From Streptomyces parvus (GTDB taxonomy: Bacteria; Actinomycetota; Actinomycetes; Streptomycetales; Streptomycetaceae): a DNA stretch of 64,000 nucleotides. The stretch is taken from positions 489,155-553,154 of the forward strand of contig NZ_BMRY01000004.1 of assembly GCF_014648875.1 (NCBI RefSeq), in the 5' to 3' direction. The notes under the pieces were generated by a model. It saw only the letters and a list, made by a program, of their open reading frames with translations. It did no database searches and was not told where the DNA came from. Below, in pieces: positions 54,700 through 63,618 of this stretch (its first letter is position 1; each line of letters starts with the position of its first letter). The translations under genes were made by a program, and so were the position numbers.

Positions 54700-55176
54700 A
54701 TGTCCTTCGAAGAGGAGTGGGCCGGTCTCAAGAAGGAGGCGGCCGCGCGGACGCAACTCAACGGCGCTCCGACCAGGGACCCGGACTCCTCGCCCAGAGG
54801 CGAGGATCTCGTTGTCCATGACGACGAGCTGGGGAGGATCGGCCACTTCGCCTACCGGCTTCACAACAGCCTCAAGGCCGATGGGAAGCACGCGCAGACC
54901 ACGACCAGGGCCGCGGGCACCAGCCTCACGTCGGACGGATTCGAGATGGGCAAGGCGCTGACCTCCGCGTCCGTAGCCTGGGCGAAGCAGGTCGGCACAT
55001 TGCTGGACGCCTGCGCACACATCTCCAATCACCTCGACTACACGAAGGCGTCGAAGAAGAAGGACGACGAATGGGTCGGCGCTCAGGTCAGCGTGTCCAA
55101 GATTTCCGACTACTACGACGTGCCGAACGAGAACGCGAGGCCTTCGGTGCCGAAGCCGCAGGGCCCGATCATGTGA
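54700..55176 (+). CDS. Helical protein, first gene of WXG-like accessory module
   Basis: A 158-residue protein, largely helical, with MSFEEEWAGLKKEAAA at the start and LLDACAHISNHLDYTKASKK near the end. It resembles hypothetical Streptomyces proteins found directly upstream of a WXG-containing protein. No signal peptide or transmembrane segment. GC at third positions is visibly lower than in neighbours. ATG 54700 is preceded by GGAGGGGGAG. A role as chaperone or partner of the downstream WXG-like protein is an inference from the gene order. Confidence 0.7.
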   Translation: MSFEEEWAGLKKEAAARTQLNGAPTRDPDSSPRGEDLVVHDDELGRIGHFAYRLHNSLKADGKHAQTTTRAAGTSLTSDGFEMGKALTSASVAWAKQVGTLLDACAHISNHLDYTKASKKKDDEWVGAQVSVSKISDYYDVPNENARPSVPKPQGPIM

Positions 55177-55221
55177 CCCCCTCTTCCAAAGCCTGTCCCC
55201 CTCCACCTGGCGAGGTACCCG

Positions 55222-56172
55222 ATGCTGTTCCAACAGCTTTTGAACCTGAAGACGAAGCCACTCGACTCGGCGATCGACGACTGGGTTGCCATGTCGAAGA
55301 AGCTCGGCGAACTCGCCAAGGACGCAAAGGATATGAGCACCTTTGCGCGGGCGACGGCCTGGAAGGGCGAGAACGCCGGCGTTACCAAGCCGTTCGTCAC
55401 GAGGACCGCGGGCGAGTTCGAGGACGCAGTGACGCAGGCCGAGAGCATCACAAACCTGCTCAAGGGTGCCTACAGTGAGCTGACAAAGGCCAAAGCCGAC
55501 CTTGTGGCTGTCTACGAGAACCCGCCCCGAGGGGTACGAATAGACCCATACGGGGTCGTTATCCACATGGAGGGCGTCGACTCCAGCCAGAGCGAGGTCG
55601 ACGCGCTTGTCACACGCATGGAGGGCCTACTCCAGCGCGCGGCCGACGCGGATGCTCGCTGCGCCGGAGGTCTGGTGGCGCTCACCGAGGACGCTCGCCA
55701 GTTCAGCTCGGTGCACTTCGACTCCTTGAAGGACGCCAGGACAGTTGAGGAGCAGGCGGCACAGACGAAGCTGGACTCGGTCGAGTACGTGCGTCCCGAG
55801 AAGTGGGGCAGCGGCACAGTCAAGCCCGTCGCTGAATTCCTCAGCTACCGTTCCTGGATCGGCGGTGGCGGAGCGCTTCTGCGCCTCGACCTCAACGGAG
55901 CTGTGCAGGGCTTCATCGGTGGCGCGCCAGCCTACGCGGCCGGTGAGGCGAGCAAGCACCTGGAGAAGGGCTCGATCCTGAGCAACGTCAACGGAAAGCA
56001 CCACCGGCCCACCGCCATCAACACGGTGGGCAGGTTCGGGGGCAAGATATTCGGCGCGCCCGTCGCCATTGTGGCGACGTTGGTCGACTACGCCTATACC
56101 CCGTCGGACCAGAAACCGGGCGACAGCCGTGTGAACGCTCCGGGCGCACCGGGAAGGGTGAGGTACCGATGA
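55222..56172 (+). CDS. WXG-like helical protein, possibly type VII-associated
   Basis: A 316-residue protein. The N-terminal half (residues 1-100) is helical with an Ala-Trp-Lys-Gly turn (TAWKGENAGVTKPFVTRT), the WXG signature of type VII secretion substrates, and a following EFEDAVTQAESI helix. The C-terminal part has small hydrophobic stretches (FGAPVAIVATLVDYAYT) but no recognised toxin motif. It follows the first module gene after 45 bp and overlaps the next by four bases (ATGA). Lower GC than the surroundings suggests acquisition. Secretion is inferred from the WXG turn only. Confidence 0.68.
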   Translation: MLFQQLLNLKTKPLDSAIDDWVAMSKKLGELAKDAKDMSTFARATAWKGENAGVTKPFVTRTAGEFEDAVTQAESITNLLKGAYSELTKAKADLVAVYENPPRGVRIDPYGVVIHMEGVDSSQSEVDALVTRMEGLLQRAADADARCAGGLVALTEDARQFSSVHFDSLKDARTVEEQAAQTKLDSVEYVRPEKWGSGTVKPVAEFLSYRSWIGGGGALLRLDLNGAVQGFIGGAPAYAAGEASKHLEKGSILSNVNGKHHRPTAINTVGRFGGKIFGAPVAIVATLVDYAYTPSDQKPGDSRVNAPGAPGRVRYR

Positions 56173-56444
56173 AGCACCCCCGGGAACCGCGCCCGACCGG
56201 TCGTCGGCGCGCTGGTTCGCCGCCGCCCGGACGAAGGGGCCCGAGTCTGTGGCACCTGATGACGCCCCGCAGCTCGCGTGGGCTCGTACTCGGTGTGTTC
56301 ATGGCGGTCGGCGGACTTGTCGGCGGCATGGGCGGACTGCTGGCAGGGAGGACGGACCGGGCGGTCCTCGGGACTCTCGCCATCGGAGCCCTGGGCCTCC
56401 TGCTCACCGTCTCCTGGCTCGTGACATACGCCAGGGAGCGCTGA
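56169..56444 (+). CDS. Small two-helix membrane protein in WXG-like module
   Basis: A 91-residue protein with an Arg- and Pro-rich N-terminus (about 30 residues) and two hydrophobic helices (LVLGVFMAVGGLVGGMGGLL and VLGTLAIGALGLLLTVSWLV). ATG 56169 overlaps the stop of the WXG-like gene by four bases, so it is made with it. It may be a membrane partner or immunity-like protein for the WXG-like protein; no family is recognised. Confidence 0.68.
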   Translation: MKHPREPRPTGRRRAGSPPPGRRGPSLWHLMTPRSSRGLVLGVFMAVGGLVGGMGGLLAGRTDRAVLGTLAIGALGLLLTVSWLVTYARER

Positions 56445-56558
56445 GACCCCCGCCGTGTGGACCTGCGGGTGACCTCGGCGGCCTGTGGGCACGCGGACCG
56501 GCGAGTCACGTGGAGCTGCGGGCACGCATCGAGCGACAGAGCGCACCGGCGTCCGCTC

Positions 56559-58109
56559 TCACCCCAGGCAGTCCGCCGGCGACGTCCCCGGATCGGTCAG
56601 CGCGAGACCCAGGGCGGCCCGCTCCGTGACCCACCGCGTCGGCCGGTGGCGCTGATCGCCCGTCGACGCGTGCAGGGCCCGCTGCAGCGCCAGCATCCGT
56701 ACGGCCCCGATCCGCTCGCCCCACGCCAGCGGCCCCGCCGGATAGCCGAGGCCCGTGGTCACCGCCAGATCGATGTCGGCGGGCGCGGCCAGCGAGCGTT
56801 CCGCGATCGAGCAGCCGACCGCGACGACGGAGGACAGCAGCCGCTGCGCGACCGAGCCCGCGGTGTCCCGCACCACCGACACCCCGTACGGCTCCTCGCC
56901 CCCGGCCGCCCGTGCCAGCACCGCCCGCGCGTCCCGGGCGGCCGCCGGATCACCGGCGGCCGTCACCGCGAGGACCCGCCGCCGTCCCGCCGGGGGCAGC
57001 ACCTCCACGCCGAACGTACGCTCCCGGGGCAGCCCGCCCTCCGAGACCGCCGCCGACACCGGCGTCCCCCAGACGGGCACCAGCACCACGGCCTCCGCCG
57101 ACGGCCCCGCGCCCCGCGCGACGCGGACCCCCGCCGCCTCCAGGGACGCGGTCAGCTCCTCCTCGTACGCAGCCGTCTCCGGCCGCCCGGCCGAGGCCAG
57201 GAACACCGGGCGGTCCGCGTCCCCGGTCACCGGGCTCTCCGGTGCGGGGCCGGACGCCCCGTCGCCGTACGCGTACCAGCCCCGGCCCGTCTTACGGCCG
57301 TGCAGCCCGGCAACCACCCGGTTCGGGGTCAGGAAGGACGGGCGCAGCCGGTCCTCGTACCGGAAGCCCCGCCAGATCGAGTCGATCACCGCGGCCGTCA
57401 CGTCGAGACCGGTCAGGTCCATCAGTTCGAAGGGGCCCATGCGCAGCCCCAGCACGTCCCGGGCGATCCGGTCGATCTCCGCCGGGTCCGCCACCGACTC
57501 CTCCAGCAGCGCGAGCGCCTCGGTCACCAGCCCCCGGCCGGCGTGGTTGACCAGGAAACCGGGGGTGTCGGCGACGGTCACCGCCCGGTGCCCGCAGCCC
57601 TCGACCAGCTCGGTGAGCAGGACCGGGATCTCCGGGCGGGTGGCCGCGCCCGGCACCACCTCGACGATCCGCATCAGCGGCACCGGGTTGAAGAAGTGCA
57701 GCCCGGCCAGGCGCGACGGGTCCTGGAGGGTGGCCGCGATCCGGGTCACCGACAGGGAGGAGGTGTTGGTCGCGAAGACGGCGGAGGCGGGCAGCGCCTC
57801 CTCCAGCCTCCCGAACACCTCGGCCTTGGTCTCCAGGTCCTCCCGGACCGCCTCGATCACCAGCTCCACGTCCGGGCCCGCCGCCCACGGCTCGGCGAGC
57901 GGCACCAGCCGGGCCACCGCCGCGTCCCGGTCGGCGGCGGTCGTCCGGCCCTTCGCGACCGCCCGGTCGAGCATCGACGCGACGAAGTCCAGGGCCTCCT
58001 TCACCGCCTCGGGCCGTACGTCACCCAGCTCCACGGTGTGTCCCGCACTCGCCGCCCACTGGGCGATGCCCCGGCCCATGGCCCCGGCTCCGACGATCCT
58101 GATACGCAT
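56559..58109 (-). CDS. 3-hydroxyacyl-CoA dehydrogenase, PaaH-like length
   Basis: A 516-residue protein. The N-terminus RIRIVGAGAMGRGIAQWAASAG is the NAD-binding fold. VFATNTSSLSVTRIA and LAGLHFFNPVPLMRIVEVV carry catalytic Ser, Asn and His. Unlike simple 290-residue enzymes, it has a second C-terminal dehydrogenase-type region (LGYPAGPLAWGERIG), as in the roughly 480-510-residue PaaH/PaaC 3-hydroxyadipyl-CoA dehydrogenases. With the thiolase and CoA-transferase genes it suggests degradation of a dicarboxylic acyl-CoA. ATG 58109 starts the Rossmann fold directly. Confidence 0.86.
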   Translation of the reverse strand: MRIRIVGAGAMGRGIAQWAASAGHTVELGDVRPEAVKEALDFVASMLDRAVAKGRTTAADRDAAVARLVPLAEPWAAGPDVELVIEAVREDLETKAEVFGRLEEALPASAVFATNTSSLSVTRIAATLQDPSRLAGLHFFNPVPLMRIVEVVPGAATRPEIPVLLTELVEGCGHRAVTVADTPGFLVNHAGRGLVTEALALLEESVADPAEIDRIARDVLGLRMGPFELMDLTGLDVTAAVIDSIWRGFRYEDRLRPSFLTPNRVVAGLHGRKTGRGWYAYGDGASGPAPESPVTGDADRPVFLASAGRPETAAYEEELTASLEAAGVRVARGAGPSAEAVVLVPVWGTPVSAAVSEGGLPRERTFGVEVLPPAGRRRVLAVTAAGDPAAARDARAVLARAAGGEEPYGVSVVRDTAGSVAQRLLSSVVAVGCSIAERSLAAPADIDLAVTTGLGYPAGPLAWGERIGAVRMLALQRALHASTGDQRHRPTRWVTERAALGLALTDPGTSPADCLG

Positions 58110-58125
58110 GGCAGTTACGGCCCCT

Positions 58126-58911
58126 TCAGCGGAGATAGACACGGTTCGGGTCGACATCGTCGCGCAGGAGCCGCAGCTCCGCGGAGGTGGGCGGGTCCGT
58201 CGTCGCGAGCCGGTCGGCGGTCTTGAGCTCCCAGCCGGTCGCGGCCCGCACCTGCTCGACGCTCACCCCGGGATGTACGGCGACCAGCCGCAGCTCGTCC
58301 CCGGCACCGGCCCGGGCGAGGACGCCCAGCTCGGTGATGACCCGGGTGACCCCGGCGCCGAGCGGGCGGATGCCGTCCGCGAGCGCCCGGTCGGGACCCG
58401 GGGTCGTACAGAAGTCGAGCACGTCGGCGAAGGAGCGAGGGGTGTGGCGGCGCATCACCACGAACACCTCCCGGGCGTTCGCCATCACCTCCACCGCACC
58501 CCCGGAACCCGGCAGCCGCACCGACGGGCTCTCCCACTCCCCGATCACCGAGGTGTTGAGGTTGCCCCACCGGTCGATCTGCGCGGCCCCCAGGAAACCG
58601 ACATCGATGTGTCCGCCCTGGAGCACCGAGCCGAACAGCGTGGCCATGGACACCACCGCCTCGGCCCCCGTGATCAGGACGGCGTCCGCGATGGTCTCCG
58701 GCAGATGGGAGGGGTGCGCCCCGCAGACCCCGGACTCGTACACCACCTCAAGTCCCGGAGCGACGGTCAGCCGCGCCAGCTCGGTCGCGAGCGTCGGCAG
58801 CCCGATCCCCGCGAACACCGTGCGGCGGCCCGCCAGTTCGCGCGCGGCGACGACGGAGAGCAGCTCGGACGAGGTGACGGGCCGCGTGGACCCCGTTGGG
58901 TCCCCGCTCAC
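58126..58911 (-). CDS. CoA-transferase subunit beta (GctB/PcaJ-like)
   Basis: A 261-residue beta subunit. VFAGIGLPTLATELARL and VVYESGVCGAHPSHLPE are family blocks; the Glu in YESG is the expected catalytic residue that forms the acyl-CoA thioester. Downstream comes QIDRWGNLNTS. Subunit lengths (alpha 332, beta 261) fit glutaconate-type CoA-transferases, which move CoA between a dicarboxylate and a donor. GTG 58911 overlaps the alpha subunit stop as GTGA. It is followed after 16 bp by the dehydrogenase. Confidence 0.87.
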   Translation of the reverse strand: MSGDPTGSTRPVTSSELLSVVAARELAGRRTVFAGIGLPTLATELARLTVAPGLEVVYESGVCGAHPSHLPETIADAVLITGAEAVVSMATLFGSVLQGGHIDVGFLGAAQIDRWGNLNTSVIGEWESPSVRLPGSGGAVEVMANAREVFVVMRRHTPRSFADVLDFCTTPGPDRALADGIRPLGAGVTRVITELGVLARAGAGDELRLVAVHPGVSVEQVRAATGWELKTADRLATTDPPTSAELRLLRDDVDPNRVYLR

Positions 58912-59906
58912 AGCCGCCTCCCGTAGTCCACCGGCCCGCTCGGCGCCTCGCCGACCGCCAGCCCAGCCCAGAACTCCTCGCCCAGCTTCGCCACGTACGC
59001 GGCATGGTCGGCGGTCCCGTACACCCACTCCTCCAGCCATCCCCGCAGCCGCACCGGGTCCTTGCTGATCGCGGACCAGGCCCGGTAGAAGGCGTTGTCC
59101 CGGTCGTAGTAGCCCTGCGCGAACGACGGGTGCGCCCCGCGCGGGCAGAGGACCACCGCGTCCACCGCGTGGGCCGGGACGAGGGTGCGGTTCGGGTCGG
59201 CGCGGATCACCTCGTCCGCCACCAGCTCCTCCACCACCACGACCGCCTTCCTCGCCGCGTACACCGCCTCGGCCTGGACCCCGGTCAGCCCCCAGATCTG
59301 GGTGTTGCCCCGCCGGTCGGCACGCTGGGCGTGGATGAACGTCACGTCCGGGTGGACGGGCGGTACGACGTAGATCTCCTCGGTGGAGCCGTCGGCGGCC
59401 GGATAGGGCGAAGTGACTTTACGGATGCCGGGGTTGACGGAAGGAAGATCGCTGCCCGCGTAACTGCGCAGGGGGTGGAACGGCAGCCGCTGCGCTCCGG
59501 CGACATACCGGCACACCATCCCGTAGTGGCTGTACTCCTCGAACGCCAGCGGCTCCGGATCGGCGTGCTCGATGCGCCGACGCAGCTCACCGAGCGAACC
59601 GGCGGAGGAGTTGCCCACGAACGAGGAGACCAGCCGCGTCACGCAGCCGGCGGCCAGCATCTGGTCCACCACGATGTCCGCCGTCATCCGGACGACCGTG
59701 AGATCCCGGCGGCCCTGCCGGATGATCTCGTGGCCGGCGGCGGTCGGGATGAGATGGGTGAACCCTTCGAGGCTCACGGTGTCCCCGTCGTGGACGAACG
59801 CGGCGACGGCCTCCCGCATAGGCATCACCTTGCCGGCCACTCCGCCCGCCCCGGCAGTCCGCTCCACCGCGCCCCTCACCTCACCCTCCGTATGCGCCGA
59901 CCCCAC
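58908..59906 (-). CDS. CoA-transferase subunit alpha (GctA/PcaI-like)
   Basis: A protein of up to 332 residues. Core blocks: AVAAFVHDGDTVSLEGFTHL, AGHEIIRQGRRDLTVVRMT, VTFIHAQRADRRGNTQIWG. It forms the heteromer with the beta subunit. The start is uncertain: GTG 59906 has weak ribosome binding, GTG 59879 has GGAGG upstream, and ATGs near residue 28-30 (59825 or 59819) begin close to the conserved domain. It is divergent from the LysR gene and has a 14-bp motif shared with the thiolase promoter region. Confidence 0.85.
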   Translation of the reverse strand: MGSAHTEGEVRGAVERTAGAGGVAGKVMPMREAVAAFVHDGDTVSLEGFTHLIPTAAGHEIIRQGRRDLTVVRMTADIVVDQMLAAGCVTRLVSSFVGNSSAGSLGELRRRIEHADPEPLAFEEYSHYGMVCRYVAGAQRLPFHPLRSYAGSDLPSVNPGIRKVTSPYPAADGSTEEIYVVPPVHPDVTFIHAQRADRRGNTQIWGLTGVQAEAVYAARKAVVVVEELVADEVIRADPNRTLVPAHAVDAVVLCPRGAHPSFAQGYYDRDNAFYRAWSAISKDPVRLRGWLEEWVYGTADHAAYVAKLGEEFWAGLAVGEAPSGPVDYGRRL

Positions 59907-59928
59907 GGTGTCAGCGCCATTGATGGCT

Positions 59929-59942
59929 GTCCAATACCGAAT
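59929..59942 (-). promoter_or_regulatory. Shared LysR-site candidate, CoA-transferase promoter side
   Basis: Reading on the minus strand ATTCGGTATTGGAC, this differs at one of 14 positions from ATTCGATATTGGAC at 60908-60921 upstream of the thiolase gene. It faces the CoA-transferase genes and lies within the 68-bp space between them and lysR, the normal place for a LysR-family operator. Confidence 0.55.
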
Positions 59943-59974
59943 TAGGGTCGGATCAAGACGCCAGGAGTATCACT

Positions 59975-60880
59975 ATGGAACTACGCCACCTCAACGCCTT
60001 CCTCGCCGTCGCCGAGGAACTGCATTTCGGGCGGGCCGCCAAGCGGCTCCAGATGGCCCAGCCCCCGCTGAGCCAGCAGATCCGCCAGCTGGAGAAGGAA
60101 CTCGGCGTCCAGCTCTTCCACCGCAACACCCGCTCGGTCCGGCTCACCAGCGCGGGGGAGTCCTTCCTCGAACCCGTACGGACCGTCCTGGACGATCTGG
60201 ACACCGCCGTCCGGGCGGCCAGATCGGCGGGGATCGGGGAGTACGGCCGGGTCACCATCGGATTCGCCGGGGCCTCCAGCCACGAGACCCTGCCCCGGCT
60301 CACCCGCGCCGTGCGCGCCGCCCACCCCGGACTCGAACTCGTCATGACCGGCCAGACCTACGCCAACACCGCCCTGTCCCGGGTCGCCGACGGCACGCTC
60401 GACCTCGGCTTCGTCCGGCTCCCGGTGACCCGGCCCGGCGTCGCCCACCGGGTGATCGACGAGGAGGAGCTGGTCTGCGCCCTGCCCTCCGACCACCCGC
60501 TCGCCCGGCGGGAGACCGTGCCGCCGGCCGTCCTCGCCGGCGAACCGTTCGTCTCCTTCCCCGCCAACTCCGGCTCCACCGTTCGCGACGCCATGACCGA
60601 GGCCTGCGAGGGCGCCGGATTCACCCCGCGCATCGTCCAGGAGGCCCCCGACTCGTACACGATCCTCGCCCTGGTCGCCGCCGGTGTCGGCGTCACCCTC
60701 ACGGTCACCTCCGTCCAGCACATCCAGCAGAACGGCCTGGTCTACCGTCCCCTCGCCGGTCCGGCCGTCCGCCTCCGCGCCGCCCTGGCCTGGCGCGCCG
60801 ACAACCCCTCCGCCGCCCTGCGCGCGGTGCTCGCCGTGGCGGAGGAAGCGCTGCCGACCCCCGTGCGTACGCTCGATTGA
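59975..60880 (+). CDS. LysR family transcriptional regulator
   Basis: A 301-residue LysR protein. The N-terminal helix-turn-helix is ELRHLNAFLAVAEELHFGRAAKRL then PPLSQQIRQLEKELGVQL. The effector domain (about residues 90-290) has GRVTIGFAGASS and ALVAAGVGVTLT. It is divergent from the CoA-transferase genes, and the thiolase lies downstream on its own strand. It probably activates both in response to an aromatic or acyl intermediate. AGGAG lies eight bases before ATG 59975. Confidence 0.92.
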   Translation: MELRHLNAFLAVAEELHFGRAAKRLQMAQPPLSQQIRQLEKELGVQLFHRNTRSVRLTSAGESFLEPVRTVLDDLDTAVRAARSAGIGEYGRVTIGFAGASSHETLPRLTRAVRAAHPGLELVMTGQTYANTALSRVADGTLDLGFVRLPVTRPGVAHRVIDEEELVCALPSDHPLARRETVPPAVLAGEPFVSFPANSGSTVRDAMTEACEGAGFTPRIVQEAPDSYTILALVAAGVGVTLTVTSVQHIQQNGLVYRPLAGPAVRLRAALAWRADNPSAALRAVLAVAEEALPTPVRTLD

Positions 60881-60907
60881 GACGCACAGCCTCTCAATCC
60901 GGTGCGC

Positions 60908-60921
60908 ATTCGATATTGGAC
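60908..60921 (+). promoter_or_regulatory. Shared LysR-site candidate, thiolase promoter side
   Basis: ATTCGATATTGGAC, one mismatch from the motif at 59929-59942, in the AT-richer gap between the lysR stop and the thiolase start (97 bases upstream of it). Same orientation relative to the catabolic gene as the other copy. It implies separate control of the thiolase rather than simple read-through from lysR. Confidence 0.52.
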
Positions 60922-61017
60922 CGACTCAGTGACACGGTGCGAAGGTCGTTCCACCGCGCAACGCGTCCACCACACCGCGCCCCTGTTCCTCGCTCCCGAC
61001 CCCAGGGAAGGCCCTCC

Positions 61018-62238
61018 GTGCCGCTCGACGTCGTCATCTGCGAACCCCTGCGCACCCCCATCGGCCGGTTCGGCGGGGCCTTCGCCCAGCAGACCCCGGC
61101 CGCGCTGGCCGCACGCGTCATCGCGGAGATCGTCACCCGCACCGGCATCGACCCCGACCGGGTCGACGAGGTGATCCTCGGCCACGCCTACCCGACCAGC
61201 GAGGCCCCCGCCATCGGCCGGGTCGCCGCCCTGGACGCCGGACTGCCCACCACGGTCACCGGTTCCCAGATCGACCGCCGCTGCGGCTCCGGGCTCCAGG
61301 CGGTGCTGGACGCGGCGATGCAGATCCGGGCCGGGTTCAGCGATGTCGTGATCGCGGGCGGCGTCGACGTGATGAGCGCCGCCCCCTACTACACCCACGA
61401 CGGGCGCTGGGGCATCAAGGGCCCCGGCCTCCAGCTCCACGACGCCCTGGCCCGGGGGCGCGTCACCGCCGGCGGCATCAACCACCCGGTCCCCGGCGGC
61501 ATGATCGAGACGGCGGAGAACCTGCGTCGTGAGTACGGCATCGGCCGCGCCGACCAGGACGCCCTGGCGCTGCGCTCGCAGGCGCGGGCCGCCCGCGCCG
61601 CCGCCGAGGGCCGCTACGACGCGGAGACCGTCCCCGTCACCGTACGCACCCGCAAGGGCGAGACGACGGTCACCGCGGACGAGCACCCCCGCCCCGACAC
61701 GACGGCCGAACAACTCGCCTCGCTCCGACCCGTGATGGCGAAGTCCGACCCGGACGCCACCGTCACCGCGGGCAACGCCAGCGGCCAGAACGACGCGGCC
61801 GCCGCCTGCCTGGTCACCAGCGCCGAGACCGCCGAACGCCTCGGCCTCACCCCGCTCGTCCGCCTCGTCTCCTTCGCCCGCGCCGGGGTGCCCGCGGCGA
61901 CGATGGGCATCGCCCCCGTCGCCGCCACCCGCACCGCCCTGGACCGGGCGGGCCTCACCCTCGCCGACCTGGACCTGATCGAGCTGAACGAGGCGTTCGC
62001 CGCCCAGGTGCTCGCCTGCACAAGGGAGTTGGGCCTCGGCGAGAAGGACCACGAGCAGCGTATCAACGTCAACGGCTCGGGCATCTCGCTCGGCCACCCG
62101 GTGGGCGCCACCGGGGCCCGCATCCTCGCCACCCTCACCCGAGAACTCCACCGCCGTGAGGCCCGGTACGGCCTGGAGACGATGTGCATCGGCGGTGGCC
62201 AGGGCCTCGCCGCGATCTTCGAACGCATCGCGGACTGA
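61018..62238 (+). CDS. Thiolase (acetyl-CoA acyltransferase; 3-oxoadipyl-CoA thiolase-like)
   Basis: A 406-residue thiolase. The nucleophile Cys is in DRRCGSGLQAVLDAAM near residue 90, and the other active-site blocks are ELNEAFAAQVLA, SLGHPVGATGARI (His) and CIGGGQG (second Cys). It cleaves 3-oxoacyl-CoA to acetyl-CoA and a shortened acyl-CoA. With a PaaH-like dehydrogenase, 3-oxoadipyl-CoA to acetyl-CoA plus succinyl-CoA is a plausible role. GTG 61018 has GGGAAGG upstream. Confidence 0.92.
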   Translation: MPLDVVICEPLRTPIGRFGGAFAQQTPAALAARVIAEIVTRTGIDPDRVDEVILGHAYPTSEAPAIGRVAALDAGLPTTVTGSQIDRRCGSGLQAVLDAAMQIRAGFSDVVIAGGVDVMSAAPYYTHDGRWGIKGPGLQLHDALARGRVTAGGINHPVPGGMIETAENLRREYGIGRADQDALALRSQARAARAAAEGRYDAETVPVTVRTRKGETTVTADEHPRPDTTAEQLASLRPVMAKSDPDATVTAGNASGQNDAAAACLVTSAETAERLGLTPLVRLVSFARAGVPAATMGIAPVAATRTALDRAGLTLADLDLIELNEAFAAQVLACTRELGLGEKDHEQRINVNGSGISLGHPVGATGARILATLTRELHRREARYGLETMCIGGGQGLAAIFERIAD

Positions 62239-62260
62239 GGGCCGTTCACGCGGAGCCGCC

Positions 62261-63493
62261 TCACCGGGCGAATGTCGCGCCCGGGCCCGCATCCGGTTCG
62301 GCTGCCTCCCCGGGCTCCTCGTGGAGGTAGTGCCACGTCCCGGCCAGCACCCCCCGGAACCAGACGTCCACCTCGTCCTGTCCCATCACCGGCCAGTCGG
62401 GGACCTCTTCGACCAGGGCGCGTCCCATGCGGCGGCCCAGCTCGACCAACCGGGCTCCCGCCGCCGTGCGTTCGTCGGCGTACCGCTCCAGCGCCGTGGC
62501 GGGGTCCGGCCCTTCGCGCAGCACCCGCTCCAGGCACAGTGCGTCCTGGAGCGCCTTGACCGCGCCGGTCGCGGTGTGCGGCCTGGTCACCCCGGCCGCG
62601 TCCCCGGCCAGCAACAAGGGCGGCCGGGCGACCCGGGGCGCCTGCACATCGGCGACCGGGTGGCAGGCCGTCGCCCGGCGGCCGCCCCGGGCGACGATGT
62701 CCGCCCAGGCCGCCGGAAAGTGCTCCCGCGCCAGCTCCTGGACGTACGGTCCGGGCTCGGCACCCTCGGGCGGGCGGCCGTAAATGGCGTACGCGAGCAG
62801 CCGGTTGCCCGCCCCGGTGCTGCCGTCGCCGTCCTGCGGGCCGCCGGGGATCAGGTAGAAGATGCCGTGCCCGCCGGGGAAGCCCAGGGTCACCCACGCA
62901 CCCCGCAGGAGGTCCAGCTCACGGGGGTGCCCGGCCAGCGCGCCGAGCGGGATCGCGCCGCGCCACACGAGGTACGGGGCGGGCTCCGGCCGAAGCCCCG
63001 GTGCGAGCAACTGCCGGGTGGCCGAGGCGTGCCCGTCGGCGCCCACGACCACGTCGTACTGCTCCTCGCCCCGCGCGGAGGTGATCACCGCCCGCCCGGC
63101 CCCGTCCGCCCGGACCGAGGTCACCGGCTCGCCCCGGAGATAGCGCACGGACCCGGCGCTCGCGCGCAACGACCGCCACAGCAGACCCCAGTTGCACGGG
63201 GTCACGGGGGAGGGCTGCCGGGCCAGTTCGCGTGCGGACCGCCCGCCCGGCTCCCGCGTCAGCCAGACCCGCGTCCCGACGGGAGCCGTCGGCATGTCCG
63301 CGTCCAGATACCCGGACCCGACCAGTTCCTTGTGGAGCGGCGGCGGGATCACGATGCCGAACCCCCGGTCCTGGAGTTCGGCGCCGCTCCGTTCGTACAC
63401 GGTGACGTCCGCCCCGGCCCGCGAGCCCGCGACGGCAGCCGCGCACCCCGCGATACTGCCGCCGATCACCCCGATACGTAACGCTGCTGCCAC
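62261..63493 (-). CDS. FAD-dependent monooxygenase (PHBH family)
   Basis: A 410-residue flavin monooxygenase. It starts with the dinucleotide-binding block IGVIGGSIAGCAAAVAG, then VVVGADGHASATRQLL, and LLLAGDAAGVTRPHTATGAV (FAD ribityl contact). The group hydroxylates aromatic or polyketide substrates using NAD(P)H. GTG 63493 begins the Rossmann fold. It converges on the thiolase gene (22 bp gap), and its place next to a dicarboxylate acyl-CoA cluster is compatible with aromatic ring attack, but the substrate is unknown. Confidence 0.85.
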   Translation of the reverse strand: MAAALRIGVIGGSIAGCAAAVAGSRAGADVTVYERSGAELQDRGFGIVIPPPLHKELVGSGYLDADMPTAPVGTRVWLTREPGGRSARELARQPSPVTPCNWGLLWRSLRASAGSVRYLRGEPVTSVRADGAGRAVITSARGEEQYDVVVGADGHASATRQLLAPGLRPEPAPYLVWRGAIPLGALAGHPRELDLLRGAWVTLGFPGGHGIFYLIPGGPQDGDGSTGAGNRLLAYAIYGRPPEGAEPGPYVQELAREHFPAAWADIVARGGRRATACHPVADVQAPRVARPPLLLAGDAAGVTRPHTATGAVKALQDALCLERVLREGPDPATALERYADERTAAGARLVELGRRMGRALVEEVPDWPVMGQDEVDVWFRGVLAGTWHYLHEEPGEAAEPDAGPGATFAR

Positions 63494-63618
63494 GTCCCCG
63501 GTCCTTCCCGTCGTCCCGCTCGGCCTGTTCGGCACCCCGGCGTCCCGCGCGGTGCCGGGGCCATCGTTCCATCGCCCGTGCCCGGCCTTCCCGGCGAACG
63601 GACCTCCGCACACGCGGA

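Noticed and set aside
54590..56450. Genomic island bounded by attachment sites or a transposase around the WXG-like module
   Set aside because: Lower GC is seen but no integrase, transposase, tRNA or flanking direct repeats were found.
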